A stretch of DNA of 55,401 nucleotides from Calditerricola satsumensis (lineage in GTDB: Bacteria; Bacillota; Bacilli; Calditerricolales; Calditerricolaceae). Location of the stretch: assembly GCF_014646935.1 (NCBI RefSeq), contig NZ_BMOF01000009.1, positions 1-55,401 of the forward strand. Direction: 5' to 3'. Every line of letters begins with the position of its first letter. The first letter of the stretch is position 1. The translations under genes were made by a program, and so were the position numbers. Positions 53,729 to 55,401 of this stretch are shown piece after piece. Below the pieces are notes generated by a model. The model worked only from the letters and a program-made list of their open reading frames with translations, ran no database searches and was not told where the DNA came from.

Positions 53729-54831
53729 CAGCAATCGACCTCCCCGAGCACGATGTCAATCCCGCCGAGGATGGCGATGAGGTTGGCCATGTTCTCGCCG
53801 ATGAGCAATTTCGGCAGGATCTGCAGGTTGTGGAAGGACGGGCGGCGGAACTTCAGGCGATACGGTTTGTCTTTCCCTTTGCTGTGGATGTAGCAGCCCA
53901 GCTCGCCGCGCGGGGCCTCGATGCGCACATAGGTCTCGCCGGCCGGCGGGCGGATGACGCGCGGCACCTTGGCCATCACCGCGCCCTCCTTGGGAAACTG
54001 CGCCACGGCCTGCTCGAGGATGCGCAGGGACTGGCGGATCTCCTCCATGCGCAGGAGGTAGCGGCTGTAGCAGTCGCCTTCGGTGGCCACCGGCACGTCA
54101 AACTCGAAGCGGTCGTAGACGGAATACGGCTCGTCTTTCCGCACGTCGCGCTTGACGCCGGTGCAGCGCAGGTTGACGCCGGACAGGCCGTAGGCGATGG
54201 CCGTCTGGGCGTCGTACTTCCCCACGCCCTTGAGCCGGCGGACAAAGATCTCGTTGCCGGTGACGAGCTTGTGGTACCCGTCGAGCTGGTCGCGCATGTA
54301 CGGGATGAAGTCGCGCACCTTGTCGATCCACCCGTCCGGGGCATCCCACTTCACGCCGCCGACGCGCATGTAGTTGAAGGTGATGCGCGCGCCGCACAGC
54401 TCGTTGAACAGGTCGAGGATCTTCTCCCGCTCCTCCATAGCATAGAGGAATGGGCTCATCGCCCCGAGGTCGAGGAGGTACGTGCCGAACCACAGGAGGT
54501 GGCTGGCGATGCGGTTCAATTCCATGACGATGACCCGGAGGTACTCGGCGCGCTCCGGGACCTCGATGCCCATCATCGTCTCCACCGCGTGGCAGAGGAC
54601 GTAGTTGTTCGTCATCGCCGACAGGTAGTCCATGCGGTCGGTGTACGGGATGATCTGCGTATAGGTCAGGTCTTCGGCCAGCTTCTCCGTGCCGCGGTGG
54701 AGGTACCCGATGACCGGCTGGGCGTCGGTGATGATTTCCCCGTCGAGCTTCACGACCAGGCGGAACACGCCGTGCGTGCTCGGGTGTTGCGGTCCCACGT
54801 TGAGGAGCAGCTCTTCGGTGCGCACGGCCAT
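53728..54831 (-). CDS. nuoD: NADH-quinone oxidoreductase subunit D
   Basis: 367 residues, peripheral quinone-site subunit related to the large subunit of NiFe hydrogenases. NVGPQHPSTHGVFRLVVKLD, IGYLHRGTEKLAE, PYTDRMDYLS and the C-terminal LGGIDIVLGEVDC are typical. ATG 54831 follows AAGGGGTG, 4 nt after nuoC. Confidence 0.96.
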   Translation of the reverse strand: MAVRTEELLLNVGPQHPSTHGVFRLVVKLDGEIITDAQPVIGYLHRGTEKLAEDLTYTQIIPYTDRMDYLSAMTNNYVLCHAVETMMGIEVPERAEYLRVIVMELNRIASHLLWFGTYLLDLGAMSPFLYAMEEREKILDLFNELCGARITFNYMRVGGVKWDAPDGWIDKVRDFIPYMRDQLDGYHKLVTGNEIFVRRLKGVGKYDAQTAIAYGLSGVNLRCTGVKRDVRKDEPYSVYDRFEFDVPVATEGDCYSRYLLRMEEIRQSLRILEQAVAQFPKEGAVMAKVPRVIRPPAGETYVRIEAPRGELGCYIHSKGKDKPYRLKFRRPSFHNLQILPKLLIGENMANLIAILGGIDIVLGEVDC

Positions 54832-54835
54832 GCGC

Positions 54836-55401
54836 TCACACCCCTTCGTCCAGCGGCTGGTAGTCTTTGCGCAGCGGGTGGCCCACCCAGTCATCGGGCA
54901 GGAGGATGCGCTTCAGGTTGGGGTGGCCTTCGAAGCGGATGCCCACCAGGTCGTAGGCCTCCCGCTCCGGCCAGTCGGCGCCGGGCCAGATGTCGGTCAC
55001 CGAGGGCACCACCGCCTTTTCCCGGTCCGCCTTGACGCGGACGGCCAGGCGGTGCCCCTTCTGGAAAGAATCAAAATGATAGTACACCTCGAGGTGCGTC
55101 TCATGGTCGATGCCAACCAGCGTCGACAGGTAATCGAAGGCCAGCTCGGGATGGTCGCGGAGCAGGCGGGCCGTCTCGCGCCAGCGTTCGTTCTTGACCA
55201 CAATCGTGGGCACGTGTTTGGCGAGGCGGTTGACGTAGGCCTCCTCGATGACGCCGTCGCCCAATTCCCTTGTGATCACATGCACAATGTGGTCCAGCAC
55301 GGGCTGCATCGGCGACGGCTCCTCAGGCGCTTCCTCCGCTTTGGCGGCATTTCGCGCCCCGCCTTGGGCTGCGGCACGGGCGCGGGCGGCCGCCGCGGCG
55401 C
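54836..55401 (-). CDS. nuoC: NADH-quinone oxidoreductase subunit C (partial at window edge)
   Basis: The conserved 30-kDa subunit region is present ([40 protein letters not shown]). The frame stays open to the right edge through an Ala/Glu/Pro-rich stretch ([12 protein letters not shown] before MQPVLD), so the ATG at 55309 is probably internal and the gene begins outside the window with the low-complexity N-terminal extension seen in many Bacilli NuoC proteins. Confidence 0.9.
   Translation of the reverse strand, partial: AAAAARARAAAQGGARNAAKAEEAPEEPSPMQPVLDHIVHVITRELGDGVIEEAYVNRLAKHVPTIVVKNERWRETARLLRDHPELAFDYLSTLVGIDHETHLEVYYHFDSFQKGHRLAVRVKADREKAVVPSVTDIWPGADWPEREAYDLVGIRFEGHPNLKRILLPDDWVGHPLRKDYQPLDEGV

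Overview
The window is a piece of a high-G+C, endospore-forming, flagellated member of the Bacilli. The evidence is the Bacillus-type order ywmB-murA-spoIID-spoIIQ-spoIIID-flhO-flhP-fabZ, the tagO/yvyE neighbourhood, a nine-subunit tail of a respiratory nuo operon, and many S-layer-homology (SLH) proteins. The G+C-rich housekeeping genes and the Shine-Dalgarno-rich starts would fit a thermophilic lineage such as Calditerricola or a relative. The genus is inferred, not shown.

Region 1 (1-15.6 kb) is cell-surface biology. It holds a decayed group IIC intron sitting on the terminator of an S-layer gene, the S-layer gene itself with a one-base frameshift, yvyE, a 1290-residue SLH protein, tagO and tagA for wall-polymer synthesis, an SLH lipoprotein, a copper-amine-oxidase-like stalk protein, and a trypsin-like protease carrying an SLH domain.

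Region 2 (15.69-35.74 kb) is an exopolysaccharide island read on the minus strand. From upstream to downstream it holds galU, ugd, a UDP-glucuronate decarboxylase, a Wzx flippase, a GT2, an IS110 relic, a Wzy-like polymerase, two GT4 enzymes, a hexose-phosphate mutase, manC, manA, the initiating phosphoglycosyltransferase, galE, the Wzz/BY-kinase/phosphatase set (ywqC-D-E type) and an LCP ligase. Together they can make UDP-Glc, UDP-GlcA, UDP-Xyl, UDP-Gal and GDP-Man, assemble repeat units on lipid, flip, polymerise and attach them. Base composition changes sharply inside the island. The island lies between intact fabZ and a degenerate copy of the fabZ 3' end in direct orientation. In front of galU is a ~585-nt leader with two promoters and many hairpins.

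Region 3 (35.7-46.3 kb) is the fabZ/flagellar/sporulation block: fabZ, a pgsA-like gene, flhP, flhO, spoIIID, spoIIQ, spoIID, murA, ywmB and a DUF1146 gene. mbl, which normally lies between spoIIID and flhO, is absent. Two toxin-antitoxin modules (PIN type and HepT/MntA type) flank the spoIIQ-spoIID pair.

Region 4 (46.4 kb to the end) is the minus-strand nuo operon C-D-H-I-J-K-L-M-N, closed by a strong terminator. nuoC runs off the right edge. No tRNA, rRNA or CRISPR array was seen.
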